Positions 1 to 7,764 of a stretch of 64,000 bases of DNA are shown piece by piece; position 1 is the first letter of the stretch; the number at the start of each line of letters is the position of its first letter. A program made the translations under genes and the position numbers. This DNA is from Mycobacterium dioxanotrophicus (GTDB taxonomy: Bacteria > Actinomycetota > Actinomycetes > Mycobacteriales > Mycobacteriaceae): contig NZ_CP020809.1 in assembly GCF_002157835.1 (NCBI RefSeq), forward strand, positions 6,572,001 through 6,636,000. Reading direction: 5' to 3'. The notes under the pieces were generated by a model that saw only the letters and a program-made list of their open reading frames with translations, ran no database searches and had not been told where the DNA came from.

Positions 1-2
1 GC

Positions 3-71
3 AAGCTGGCGCTGGCCGGAACCGTCGGATACGTCGCCTATCTGGCCGGCAACGCCGCCCGCAACCGGTAG
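3..71 (+). CDS. possible 3' end of an upstream gene (partial)
   Basis: An open frame enters from the left edge and stops at TAG 69-71. The 22 visible residues are hydrophobic and end in a basic AARNR tail, as at the C-terminus of a membrane-associated protein. It would overlap the convergent TetR gene by 34 bp. The piece is too short to identify and could be a chance frame. Confidence 0.25.
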   Translation, partial: KLALAGTVGYVAYLAGNAARNR

Positions 72-1348
72 CGCCCCAACAGGGTCAGATCGACCATGGC
101 CGTGACCACGGCCCGGGCCTGCTCCGAATTCTGGTAACCCATGAGCCGGCCCAGGTCGATCACCAACGCCATCGCAGCATGAACCGCAAACCGCGCCTGA
201 CCGGCGCTCCACTGGGGCCGCACGGACATCACCAGGTTCACCCAGGATTCGACTGCCGACCTCTGCAGGTCGCGCAGGATCTTCTGGTCGGCGCCAGTCA
301 TGTTGAGACGTTCGGTGTAGTAGACGTAGTCGAGTTCCGGACGGGCGAACGAACGCGCGACGTAGCCGTCGATGAGCACCGCGAGTGCCTGCTCGGGATC
401 GGAGACCGTGCGCAGTACCTCGGCCATGTCTTCGGACAATCGATCGGCCGCCCGCCGGAATCCAGCCGCGAGAATGTCCGTCTTGCCGGAGAAGTACCGG
501 TAGATGCCCGATGCCGGCATGCCGACCGCACTCGCAATGTCCTCCATGGTGGTGTCGCGGTAGCCGTTCAGGTTGAACAACCGCAGCGATTCACTCAGCA
601 ACGCTTCGTATTTGGTGGTGCCGGTGGCCGGTGGGGCGTCGACCTCGATTGCTCCTCGCGTGCGCCCGACCCCGATTGCTCCTCGCGTGCGCCCCTGCGC
701 CACCGGATCGGCGGCCGCGGGAAGCTCGGGCAGATCCGCGGTGAGCACGGTGTCGACGATCTCGGCGAGCACCGCACGGATCTGGCCGGCCGGCAGCTTG
801 GCCCGGTGGTCGACGATGCTGCCGAGCACACTGAGCACAGCCGTGGACAACGTCCAGCGTTCGTGCGATCCGAGGTCCGGCCGCAGCACCCGCAGCGGCC
901 GCTGGATACGCAGGTGCACGGTTCGCATCTGGCTGTTCAACGCCGTCTGGTCGTCGCCCCGCAGGAACCGGGCCTCCCAGCGGTAGAGGCCACCGGACTC
1001 CCGGTTGGCCAGCGCGGTGTCGGTCAGGGCGGCGACCAGGCGCCGCAGTTCCTGACGCGGGTCCGGGTCGGGGTCCATCTCGTCGGCGAACGCAGTGCCG
1101 TCGACGAGTTGCTGGCCGAGGTTGAGCACGGCGTCGCGGAACAGTTCGTACTTGCTCGAATAGTGCCGGTACAACGCGGCCGCCGAGATCCCGACGCGCG
1201 ACGCGATGGCCTCCATGCTGACCCCGTGATAGCCGAGGGCGCTGAACTCCTCCGCCGAGGCGCGCGCGATCTGGGCTTTCCGGTCTTTCGGGCGGCGTCG
1301 CACGACAGCTGCACTCCGGTCGCCGCGGGTGGGCGGGGTGCGCGCCAT
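38..1348 (-). CDS. transcriptional regulator with two TetR domains
   Basis: A 436-residue DNA-binding regulator containing two full TetR units. The first helix-turn-helix lies at about residues 25-70 (GVSMEAIASRVGISAAALYRHY). The second is at about 245-290 (TTMEDIASAVGMPASGIYRYF). Each is followed by a helical ligand-binding-type region. Usual TetR proteins are about 200 aa, so this looks like a fusion or internal duplication. The linker (about 218-236) contains GRTRGAIGV then GRTRGAIEV, encoded by two tandem copies of the dispersed repeat described at 647-694. The ATG at 1348 is chosen because MARTPP begins the conserved part and a -10 box lies 6 nt upstream. The gene diverges from two small membrane protein genes, possible targets. 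Effector unknown. Confidence 0.88.
   Translation of the reverse strand: MARTPPTRGDRSAAVVRRRPKDRKAQIARASAEEFSALGYHGVSMEAIASRVGISAAALYRHYSSKYELFRDAVLNLGQQLVDGTAFADEMDPDPDPRQELRRLVAALTDTALANRESGGLYRWEARFLRGDDQTALNSQMRTVHLRIQRPLRVLRPDLGSHERWTLSTAVLSVLGSIVDHRAKLPAGQIRAVLAEIVDTVLTADLPELPAAADPVAQGRTRGAIGVGRTRGAIEVDAPPATGTTKYEALLSESLRLFNLNGYRDTTMEDIASAVGMPASGIYRYFSGKTDILAAGFRRAADRLSEDMAEVLRTVSDPEQALAVLIDGYVARSFARPELDYVYYTERLNMTGADQKILRDLQRSAVESWVNLVMSVRPQWSAGQARFAVHAAMALVIDLGRLMGYQNSEQARAVVTAMVDLTLLGRYRLRAALPAR
647..694 (-). repeat. two tandem copies of the GCGCACGCGAGGAGCAAT repeat inside the TetR linker
   Basis: On the minus strand GCGCACGCGAGGAGCAAT occurs twice, 27 bp apart (647-667 and 674-694 on the plus strand read as ATTGCTCCTCGCGTGCGC). 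The 27-bp period keeps frame and encodes GRTRGAI twice. The same motif recurs at 26673-26722, 46839-46854, 48896-48913 and 57161-57178. Confidence 0.85.
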
Positions 1349-1354
1349 GTCGAC

Positions 1355-1383
1355 ACCATAAACGGACCCGCGAATGTGGTCAA
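1355..1383 (-). promoter_or_regulatory. leaderless sigma-A-type promoter of the double-TetR gene
   Basis: Read on the minus strand: TTGACC (1383-1378), a 17-bp spacer, TATGGT (1360-1355), then 6 nt to the ATG at 1348. This spacing puts the transcription start at or within a base or two of the start codon, so the mRNA is probably leaderless. The assignment is from motif and spacing only. Confidence 0.6.
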
Positions 1384-1427
1384 AGGGGCCAGACACGGCA
1401 GAATGCCCATTAACATAGCCAGGGTTG

Positions 1428-1670
1428 ATGCCGGATGGGGGTCCCGTGCTGGTCAGGTTGCGAAGATTGCTGGCGTACCGTGTCGCGGTCGGCGAGTTGA
1501 TCGTCATCGCGCTGATCGTCGGTACCCCGTACGGGCTGATCGGGGTGATCTGGTCGAGCACCCACACCGAACATCTCCGGGAGATGTCCAGCCTGGATGC
1601 CGTGGTGTCGGCGCTCGGGTCGATCGTGTCGTGGCCGGTGCTGCTGTTCGCCGACGTTTGTATGACCTGA
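1428..1670 (+). CDS. small membrane protein
   Basis: An 80-residue protein with two hydrophobic segments: about residues 15-40 (ELIVIALIVGTPYGLIGVIW) and 58-75 (VVSALGSIVSWPVLLFA). No family was recognised; it resembles conserved small membrane proteins of mycobacteria. It is followed after 11 bp by another small membrane protein, so the two are likely co-transcribed. A GTG at 1446 with GGGG just upstream is an alternative start. A TAACAT box at 1411-1416 could be its -10 element. Confidence 0.6.
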   Translation: MPDGGPVLVRLRRLLAYRVAVGELIVIALIVGTPYGLIGVIWSSTHTEHLREMSSLDAVVSALGSIVSWPVLLFADVCMT

Positions 1671-1681
1671 AGGGGGCATAA

Positions 1682-2008
1682 ATGAGTTATCGAGCTGTGT
1701 ATCTAGGGATCGCCGGTCTAGTGGTCCTCGGCATCGGTCTGTACCTGATGAGCATGCCCGTGTACCTCGACGACTTCGACCGGTACGGCATGCAGATCCC
1801 GTGCGGGTCGTCGTATTCGGCGCATCTGGTGCAGGCCAGCGCCGCAGGCGACCAGTACGTCGACAAGTGCGGTTCGGCGCTGCTGACGCGCAGGCTGTGG
1901 ACCATCCCGGTGGTGGCGATCGGTGCCCTGGCAGTCATCGCGGTACTGGTGCGGGCGGCGACCTCGTCGGCTCACGAATCACTCGTTCCGACGCGCGACA
2001 CCCACTGA
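1682..2008 (+). CDS. membrane protein with two predicted helices
   Basis: A 108-residue protein. It has an N-terminal transmembrane segment (about 7-25, LGIAGLVVLGIGLYL), an extracytoplasmic loop of about 45 residues with two cysteines (IPCGSS and DKCGSA) that could form a disulphide, and a second helix (about 72-90). A strong Shine-Dalgarno (AAGGGGG) lies 7 nt before the ATG. It is probably translated from the same mRNA as the 80-aa protein just upstream. Function unknown. Confidence 0.72.
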   Translation: MSYRAVYLGIAGLVVLGIGLYLMSMPVYLDDFDRYGMQIPCGSSYSAHLVQASAAGDQYVDKCGSALLTRRLWTIPVVAIGALAVIAVLVRAATSSAHESLVPTRDTH

Positions 2009-2010
2009 GC

Positions 2011-2081
2011 TCTAGCGTCGAATGGCCAGTTGCGGCACGCCTTTTCGCGAATCGCGTGCGACAACTGGCCAGTGGCGAGGT
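2011..2081 (+). repeat. palindromic intergenic repeat, copy A
   Basis: Starts TCTAGCGTCGAATGGCCAGT, contains GCGAA at its centre and ends ACTGGCCAGTGGCGAG. The outer arms GGCCAGTTG and CAACTGGCC pair, so it can fold as a hairpin. It lies between convergent genes, suiting a bidirectional terminator. Copy B, inverted, is at 7765-7838. Confidence 0.75.
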
Positions 2082-2083
2082 AG

Positions 2084-2740
2084 CTAGTCGACCAGGACCG
2101 CCGCGGCGGTGCACATGTGGTCCCGGACCGCGGCCGCTGCCGCAGCCGGGTCGCCCGATTCGATGGCGTCGACGATGTCGAGATGACGTTTGGCGTCCAT
2201 GTTCTTGAGCGCGCGGTCCACCCCGGCGTACATGATCGACATCCGGATGCTGCCCTCCAGGGACGACCACGAATGCAGGAGGGTCTCGTTGCCGCTCAGG
2301 TGACACATGGTCCGGTGGAACTTGAGGTCGGCCTCGATGCGGTCCTCCAGGTTGGCCGCGGCCCATCGCTCCATGTCGGCGACGGCGCTGCGCAGGGCCG
2401 ATACCGCCGTGGCCCGATCGTCCCGCGACGCCAGGTCACTGGCGGCCAGCGACTCCAGGGCACCGCGGACGTCGAAGATGTCCTTGATCTCCTTGGCGTC
2501 GAGGTGCCGCACCGACAGTCGACCGCGCGCCCCCGCCGAGATCAGCCCTTCCTGCTGCAGTTGACGCATGGCCTCGCGTAGCGTGCCTCGGCTGATCTGC
2601 AGGGCATCGGACAGGTCGGTCTCCACGAGGTGGGTACCGGGCTGAAGCTGACCAGAGGTGATGGCCCGGCGCAGCGCTGACAGCGCCTGTTCGCGCAGGC
2701 TGGTCTTCTCAAGTCGCAGCAGCGACGGGGCCTCCGACAT
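2084..2740 (-). CDS. GntR-family (FCD/FadR-type) transcriptional regulator
   Basis: A 218-residue repressor-type protein. The N-terminal winged helix-turn-helix (about 12-72) contains TDLSDALQISRGTLREAMRQL. The C-terminal all-helical FCD effector domain (about 85-210) has the usual acid and histidine ligand pattern (DLKFHRTMCHLSGN, DAKRHLDIVDAI). ATG 2740 is chosen because AAGGAG lies 8 nt upstream. It is the last gene of the operon MFS, transketolase N, transketolase C, GntR, but has its own upstream region with two TGTCAACA sites (2756-2777). The same sequence forms palindromes at the divergent promoter 5.97-6.08 kb. Inference: it represses the whole 2.1-7.8 kb cluster and itself. Inducer unknown. 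Confidence 0.88.
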   Translation of the reverse strand: MSEAPSLLRLEKTSLREQALSALRRAITSGQLQPGTHLVETDLSDALQISRGTLREAMRQLQQEGLISAGARGRLSVRHLDAKEIKDIFDVRGALESLAASDLASRDDRATAVSALRSAVADMERWAAANLEDRIEADLKFHRTMCHLSGNETLLHSWSSLEGSIRMSIMYAGVDRALKNMDAKRHLDIVDAIESGDPAAAAAAVRDHMCTAAAVLVD

Positions 2741-2754
2741 GACCTGCTCCTTGA

Positions 2755-2780
2755 GTGTCAACATTTGTTTGTCAACACTG
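2755..2780. promoter_or_regulatory. putative GntR operator before the regulator gene
   Basis: TGTCAACA occurs twice (2756-2763 and 2770-2777), 14 bp apart, in the 43-bp gap before the GntR gene. It matches the half-site of the palindromes at 5973-6080, suggesting autoregulation. Confidence 0.6.
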
Positions 2781-2783
2781 ATC

Positions 2784-3761
2784 CTACAGTCGCTCGAGGA
2801 CCGAAGCGACGATGCGCCGAGTCGACAGCCCGTAGCGGTCGTGCAGTGTCGGCAGTGCCCCGGCGGCCAGAAATTCGTCCGGCAGCGCGATGGGCGTGAC
2901 CTGCCGGCCGACCCCGCGCTGCACCATGGCCGAGGCCACCGTCTCGAACAAGCCGCCGACCACGGTGTGGTTCTCCAGCGTCAGCGCCAGGCGGTCCGAA
3001 TCCAGTTCGCGCAGCACAGTTTCGGCGTCGAACGGCTTGAGCGTCGGCGCGTGCACCACGGCCGCGTCGACATTGTGGGCCGTCAGTTCCTCGGCCGCCA
3101 GCAACGCCCGCATCGTCATCAGGCCGCTCGAGACGAACACGACGTCGTTGCCGGGCCGCACCACCTTGGCTTTGCCGAGTTCGAACGTGTATCCGTACTC
3201 ATCGAGGACAGTGGGCACGTTTCCTCGTAACAGCCGCAGATACGTGGGTCCGGCATGCTCGGCCAACTGGGGCACGGCCTGCTCGATGTCGACCGAATCG
3301 CACGGATCGACGATGGTCAGCCCCGGCATCCCCCGGAAGATCGCGACGTCCTCGGTCGCCTGGTGTGACGGCCCGTAACCCGTTGTGAGCCCAGGCAATC
3401 CACCGACGATGTTGACATTGAGCCCCGGCTCGGCGACGTCGAGGCAGATGAAGTCGTAGGCCCGCCGCGCGGCGAACACCGAATAGGTTGACGCGAAAGG
3501 GATCAGGCCCGTCTCGGCCATACCGGCCGCGGCGCCGAACAACAGCTGCTCGGCCATGCCCATCTGGAAGAACCGCTCCGGAAAGGCTTGCGCGAAAATG
3601 TGCATGTCGGTGTACTTGCCCAGATCAGCGGTGAGTCCGACGATGCGGTCATCAGCCTGCGCGGCTTTCACCAGGGCGTGCCCGAACGGTGCCGGTGTGG
3701 TCTTCTGCCCGGGATCGGCGAACGACGCGATCATCGCCGAGGTGCGAAGTTTGGTGCTCAT
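2784..3761 (-). CDS. transketolase-like protein, C-terminal (pyrimidine/transketolase_C) subunit
   Basis: A 325-residue protein equal to the second half of a transketolase. The pyrimidine-binding domain (about 15-185) includes the glutamate segment FFQMGMAEQLLFGAAAG, which activates thiamine diphosphate in this family. The transketolase C-terminal domain (about 195-320) includes LENHTVVGGLFETV. ATG 3761 is preceded by AAGGAG and overlaps the stop of the N-subunit gene as ATGA, so translation is coupled. In split transketolases the two chains form the active site together. Substrate unknown; there is no sugar kinase beside it. It is under the same GntR-type operators as its neighbours (inference). 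Confidence 0.88.
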   Translation of the reverse strand: MSTKLRTSAMIASFADPGQKTTPAPFGHALVKAAQADDRIVGLTADLGKYTDMHIFAQAFPERFFQMGMAEQLLFGAAAGMAETGLIPFASTYSVFAARRAYDFICLDVAEPGLNVNIVGGLPGLTTGYGPSHQATEDVAIFRGMPGLTIVDPCDSVDIEQAVPQLAEHAGPTYLRLLRGNVPTVLDEYGYTFELGKAKVVRPGNDVVFVSSGLMTMRALLAAEELTAHNVDAAVVHAPTLKPFDAETVLRELDSDRLALTLENHTVVGGLFETVASAMVQRGVGRQVTPIALPDEFLAAGALPTLHDRYGLSTRRIVASVLERL

Positions 3762-4585
3762 GCCGGTACTCCTTGATATCCCGCTGTGAGTTGGTCGCGG
3801 CAGATCTGCCACTCGTCGGCGTCGATACGCATGAAGTGCGCTTTCTCCCGCGTTTCGAGCAGCGGCACACCTTTGCCAACTTTGGTGTCGCACAAGATGA
3901 CTGAGGGCGCTTCGGTACTGATCCGGTCGAATGCGTCGAGAAGTGCCTGGACGTCGTTGCCGTCGACGCGCTGGACGTGCCAGCCACAGGCCGCCCATTT
4001 GTCGGGCACGGGTTCGGTGCGCAGCACGCCCGCGGTCGGGCCGTCGGCCTGCAGCGCGTTGATGTCGACCATCGCGGTCAGGTTGGTCAGCCCATGATGC
4101 GAAGCACCCATCGCGGCCTCCCACGTCGAACCCTCGTCGAGTTCACCGTCAGAGAGAAAGTTGAGCACCCGGGCGCCGTTCCCCTGGTGTCGCAGACCGA
4201 GCGCCATGCCGACGGCGACCGGGAGGCCGTGCCCCAGCGATCCCCCCGAGATCTCCATACCCGGTGTGTAGCTGGCCATTCCGGACATCGGCAGCCGAGA
4301 TTCGTCGGATCCGTACGTGTCGAGTTCGGCGACATCGACAATGCCCGCTTCGGCCAGTGCCGCATACAGTCCGATCGCGTAGTGCCCGGTGGACAACAGG
4401 AACCGGTCGCGTCCGTCCCAATCCGGATCGTCGGCGCGGAAGCGCAATTGATCGGCGTACACCGTGGCAAGCATGTCGGCGGCACCGAGGGCCTGCCCGA
4501 CATAGCCCTGCCCCTGGGCCTCGCCCATGTTCAGCACATGGTGCCGCATCCGGTAGGCAGCATCACGCACCTTCGCGGCGCGCAT
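3758..4585 (-). CDS. transketolase-like protein, N-terminal (thiamine diphosphate-binding) subunit
   Basis: A 275-residue protein equal to the first half of a transketolase. It has GGSLGHGLPVAVGMALG and the ThDP/Mg2+ motif GDG...N as SDGELDEGSTWEA...VDINALQADG (about residues 145-185). H33-type and H-loop segments (GHYAIGLYAALAEAG) are present. It starts at ATG 4585, one base into the TGA of the transporter gene (TGATG), and ends in a 4-bp overlap with the C-subunit gene. This tight coupling suits a 1:1 complex. Mycobacteria also have a single-chain Tkt for the pentose pathway, so this pair is likely for a dedicated catabolic route. Donor and acceptor sugars cannot be told from sequence. Confidence 0.88.
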   Translation of the reverse strand: MRAAKVRDAAYRMRHHVLNMGEAQGQGYVGQALGAADMLATVYADQLRFRADDPDWDGRDRFLLSTGHYAIGLYAALAEAGIVDVAELDTYGSDESRLPMSGMASYTPGMEISGGSLGHGLPVAVGMALGLRHQGNGARVLNFLSDGELDEGSTWEAAMGASHHGLTNLTAMVDINALQADGPTAGVLRTEPVPDKWAACGWHVQRVDGNDVQALLDAFDRISTEAPSVILCDTKVGKGVPLLETREKAHFMRIDADEWQICRDQLTAGYQGVPA

Positions 4586-5916
4586 CAGGCGGCCATCGCC
4601 TGGTCGGAGGCCGCCTTGTCGGCAGCCTGACGTTCGGCAGATCCCCAGGTTTCGCGGGTCACCAACGCGGCCCACAGGCCGACCGCGGCGTACGCGGAGA
4701 ACAGCAGAGCAGGTCCCATCCATCCCATCCATTCGAATAACAGTGTCGTTATGAAGGGCGTGAAGCCCGACACCATCGCCGAGATCTGGTATGCCAGTGA
4801 GGCTCCCGAGGCCCGGGTGTTGGCGGTGAACAACTCGGGAAACCACGCCCCCTGGGAGCCTGCGAGCGCGTTCTGGCATACCCCGTAGGCGATCACGACG
4901 GTTGCGATGATGAGGAAGAACAGGCCGGTGTTCACCAGCACGAACATCAGCACGCCGAAGGGGATGCCGAAGGCGCACACCCACACGTAGACCGGTCTGC
5001 GACCGACCTTGTCGGTCAGCCGAGCCCATCCCGCCGTCGCGAAGATGCCGATTGCGGCAGCAATGCACAGTGCGACAAGGGTTTCGGTGGCGGTGGCCAG
5101 CTTCGCGGTCTTGAGATAGGAGATCATGTAGGTGATCGACACGGCATAGCCGGCGGTCTCGGCGACACGAAGGCCGATGCCGCGCACGATGTTTCGCCAG
5201 TCGTTCTTGAGCACCTCGACGATGGGCGCCTTGACGATCTTGCCCTCGTCCTTGACGTCTTCGAAGACCGGCGACTCGGGCACCTTGGCCCGGATGATCA
5301 GCCCGACGACCACCAGTACGATGCTGGCGAGGAACGGCACCCGCCACGCCCAGTCACCGCCGAGGTGCACGCTGACCAGGAAGACCAGGTTGGCCAGCAG
5401 CAGCCCCACCGGGAAGCCGGCCTGCACGATGCCGGTGTAGCGGCCCTTCTCTTTCCACGGAGCGTGCTCGTAGCTCATGAGGATGGCCCCGCCCCACTCG
5501 GCGCCGAACGCCAGGCCCTGAATGATCCGCACGGTCACCAACAGCGCGGGCGCGAGCACGCCGACCGCGGCGTAGGTGGGCAGCAGCCCGATCGCGAAGG
5601 TCGACAGCCCCATGATGAGCAGCGACGCCACCAGTACGGGCTTGCGGCCGACCTTGTCGCCGAGGTGGCCGCCGATGATGCCGCCCAGCGGGCGGGCCGC
5701 GAAGCCCACCCCGAGCGTGGCGAACGAGGCCAGGGTGCCGGCGACCGGGCTGGAGTGCGGGAAGAACGCGTGGCCGAAGTACAGCGCGGCGGCGGTTCCG
5801 AACCCGATGAAGTCATAGGTTTCGATCACCGCGCCGACGGCGGAGCCGACCGCTACCCTCTTGGCGTCCTTGGTGCCAAGTACGGGACCCCGCATTTTCA
5901 GAGCGTCATCGCTCAT
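4585..5916 (-). CDS. MFS transporter, metabolite:H+ symporter (MHS) family
   Basis: A 443-residue inner-membrane transporter with 12 predicted helices. MHS hallmarks are seen: GAVIETYDFIGFGTAAALYF near the N-terminus, GGIIGGHLGDKVGRKPVLV (loop 2-3) and RIIQGLAFGAEWGGAILMSYEHAP. Characterised MHS members carry organic acids, osmolytes or similar small molecules (shikimate, alpha-ketoglutarate, proline), more often than free sugars. This hints that the substrate is acidic or zwitterionic. It is first in the minus-strand operon, reading from the operator region, with AAAGGATG before ATG 5916. Likely provides uptake for the transketolase pathway. Confidence 0.85.
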   Translation of the reverse strand: MSDDALKMRGPVLGTKDAKRVAVGSAVGAVIETYDFIGFGTAAALYFGHAFFPHSSPVAGTLASFATLGVGFAARPLGGIIGGHLGDKVGRKPVLVASLLIMGLSTFAIGLLPTYAAVGVLAPALLVTVRIIQGLAFGAEWGGAILMSYEHAPWKEKGRYTGIVQAGFPVGLLLANLVFLVSVHLGGDWAWRVPFLASIVLVVVGLIIRAKVPESPVFEDVKDEGKIVKAPIVEVLKNDWRNIVRGIGLRVAETAGYAVSITYMISYLKTAKLATATETLVALCIAAAIGIFATAGWARLTDKVGRRPVYVWVCAFGIPFGVLMFVLVNTGLFFLIIATVVIAYGVCQNALAGSQGAWFPELFTANTRASGASLAYQISAMVSGFTPFITTLLFEWMGWMGPALLFSAYAAVGLWAALVTRETWGSAERQAADKAASDQAMAA

Positions 5917-5972
5917 GGGCTCATCCTTTCAAATCCCGCTCAAATCCAGGTTTACCTGCGAATTGCCTGACA

Positions 5973-6080
5973 TGTTGACTGTCAACAATGCGGTAGGTGT
6001 CACCCAGTGTGAGCCTGCACACAACGCACTGTCAACAGTCAACACGAATTAATGCCGCCCGTTGACTGTTAACAGTCGAC
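5973..6080. promoter_or_regulatory. divergent control region with three palindromic GntR operators
   Basis: Between the transporter and isomerase genes are a perfect palindrome TGTTGACTGTCAACA (5973-5987), a paired site ACTGTCAACAGTCAACA (6028-6044) and a near-perfect 20-bp palindrome GTTGACTGTTAACAGTCGAC (6061-6080). All share the GTTGAC/GTCAAC half-site with the site before the GntR gene. They are placed to control both divergent transcripts. The region 5917-6135 holds no gene. Confidence 0.72.
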
Positions 6081-6135
6081 GACTGTAGTGTGGGCGCCGC
6101 CACAGCCGCGAAGGCCCGGGAGAAAGTGCCGCCAG

Positions 6136-6969
6136 ATGCCAGCTCATTCGTTTCACAGCCGACTGGGCTGTTCGACCATCAGCTTCCGCCACCAGCGATT
6201 GCCCAAGGCCCTGGACACCATCGCCGGCCTGGGCTTCACCGAGATCGATCTGGGTGCGCTACCCGGCGTGTGCGACCACGTTCCCTTCGTCCTCGACGAG
6301 GACGCCGTACGCGAGGTCGCGGCCACCGTTGCGGCGTCGGGCATCCGGGTCCGGTCCATCAACGGCGACATCGGCGACCTCAACGTCGCACTGGACGCCG
6401 CCGGTCGGGCCGCCCGGGACCGACACCTGGCGATGCTGCTCGAGCTGACGGCCGCCACCGGCGCCGACGCCCTCGTACTGCCCTGCGGTGCGCTCGACCA
6501 CGAGCCGATCAACTCGCTCGAGGAGGACCTGACCGCAGTTGCCGGTGAGCTGGCCGCGGCCTGCGAGGTCGCCACCGCCCGCGGAGTCGCGCTGTGGACC
6601 GAGTCACTGCACTTCTTCCGGTTGTGCTTCGGCATCGAGCGCGCCCAACAGCTCACCGACCGGCTCGACGAAAACGTGGGAATAGTCATGGATTTCAGTC
6701 ACATCGTGGCGTCCGGCGGCGATCCGGTCGACTTCGTGGCACGGTTCGGGCCACGCATCCGGCACGTGCACATCCGTGATGCCGTCCCCGGCAACATCAA
6801 TCTGTCGGTCGGCAACGGCCAGGTGGATTTCGCGACAGGCCTCAAGAGCCTCGCCGACGCCGGCTATTCGGGGCACTTCGCGCTGGAACTGGAAACCCGC
6901 GACGTCACCCACGACGAACGTCCCGCCGCCGCTGCCGCGGCCGGAAACCTCATCTCCACCTTGATCTGA
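6136..6969 (+). CDS. sugar phosphate isomerase/epimerase, xylose-isomerase-like TIM barrel
   Basis: A 277-residue AP-endonuclease-2-fold TIM barrel. Metal-ligand segments of this family are visible in order: LWTESLHFF (Glu), IVMDFSHIVASGGDP (Asp/His), RIRHVHIRDAV (His) and GHFALELETRD (Glu). Family members isomerise or epimerise keto-sugars, and some decarboxylate or dehydrate sugar acids. ATG 6136 is chosen because conserved sequence starts there and GGGAG lies upstream; a GTG at 6088 would add 16 residues but runs almost into the operator. An SDR gene follows after 12 bp. It is divergent from the transporter/transketolase operon and shares its operators, so it likely acts in the same pathway. 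Confidence 0.82.
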   Translation: MPAHSFHSRLGCSTISFRHQRLPKALDTIAGLGFTEIDLGALPGVCDHVPFVLDEDAVREVAATVAASGIRVRSINGDIGDLNVALDAAGRAARDRHLAMLLELTAATGADALVLPCGALDHEPINSLEEDLTAVAGELAAACEVATARGVALWTESLHFFRLCFGIERAQQLTDRLDENVGIVMDFSHIVASGGDPVDFVARFGPRIRHVHIRDAVPGNINLSVGNGQVDFATGLKSLADAGYSGHFALELETRDVTHDERPAAAAAAGNLISTLI

Positions 6970-6981
6970 AAGGAACCACCA

Positions 6982-7752
6982 ATGTCTGTCACCCGTACCG
7001 CCGTCGTCACCGGAGCCACCTCAGAGAAGGGCATCGGCGTGGCCGTTGCCGAGCGCTACGCCAAGGAAGGCTGGGCCGTCGTGATCCTCGACCTCGACGG
7101 TGAGAAGTCCGCCAAGGTCGCCGCCGAGATCGGCAACCAATTCGGGGTACCCGCGTTCGGCCACGCCGTCGACGTCACCTCCGAAGAGTCGGTCACCGCC
7201 GCGTACGACGCGGTCACCGCCGAGGTCGCCGCGGGCAACCTGCCCACGATCGGCGCGCTGGCCAACATCGCCGGCATCACCTCCCCCGTGCCGTTCCTCG
7301 AGACGACGCTGGACCTCTGGAACAAGGTCATGGCCGTCAACGCCACCGGAACCTATCTTGTGACAAAGGCTTTCCTGCCCGACATGATCGACGCAGGCTG
7401 GGGCCGCATCGTCAACATGAGCTCGGTGTCCGCGCAGCGCGGCGGCGGCGTCTTCGGCAAGGTGCCCTACTCCTCGGCCAAGGCCGCGATCCTGGGCTTC
7501 ACCAAGTCGCTGGCCCGCGAGATCGCCAACACCGGTGTCACGGTCAACGCCGTCACCCCGGGCGCGGTGGACACCAACATCCGCGTCGGCTCCACCGACG
7601 AGCAGGAAGCCAAGCTCGCCGCCGACATCCCCGTGGGCCGCACCGCCACCACGGACGAGGTCGCCGCCGTCATCACGTTCCTGTCCAGCCAGGACGCCAG
7701 CTACCTCACCGGTACCACCGTGGACATCAACGGTGGCAGCCACATGCACTGA
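6982..7752 (+). CDS. short-chain dehydrogenase/reductase (SDR)
   Basis: A 256-residue classical SDR. The cofactor motif is TGATSEKGIGVAVAERY, one residue longer than the usual TGxxxGIG. The family NNAG is replaced by ANIAG. The catalytic Ser and YxxxK are in NMSSVSAQRGGG and VPYSSAKAA. The C-terminal SYLTGTTVDINGG is typical. DLD after the second strand points to NAD(H). It is the second gene of the plus-strand operon, with AAAGGAACCACC before ATG 6982. It probably oxidises a sugar, polyol or sugar acid before isomerisation and transketolase cleavage. The substrate is an inference from context only. Confidence 0.82.
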   Translation: MSVTRTAVVTGATSEKGIGVAVAERYAKEGWAVVILDLDGEKSAKVAAEIGNQFGVPAFGHAVDVTSEESVTAAYDAVTAEVAAGNLPTIGALANIAGITSPVPFLETTLDLWNKVMAVNATGTYLVTKAFLPDMIDAGWGRIVNMSSVSAQRGGGVFGKVPYSSAKAAILGFTKSLAREIANTGVTVNAVTPGAVDTNIRVGSTDEQEAKLAADIPVGRTATTDEVAAVITFLSSQDASYLTGTTVDINGGSHMH

Positions 7753-7764
7753 CGCCGCTTCCTC

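Noticed and set aside
179..1681. 500-aa plus-strand open frame across the TetR gene
   Set aside because: It is antisense to a clearly conserved two-domain regulator and has arginine/glycine-rich shadow composition without motifs.
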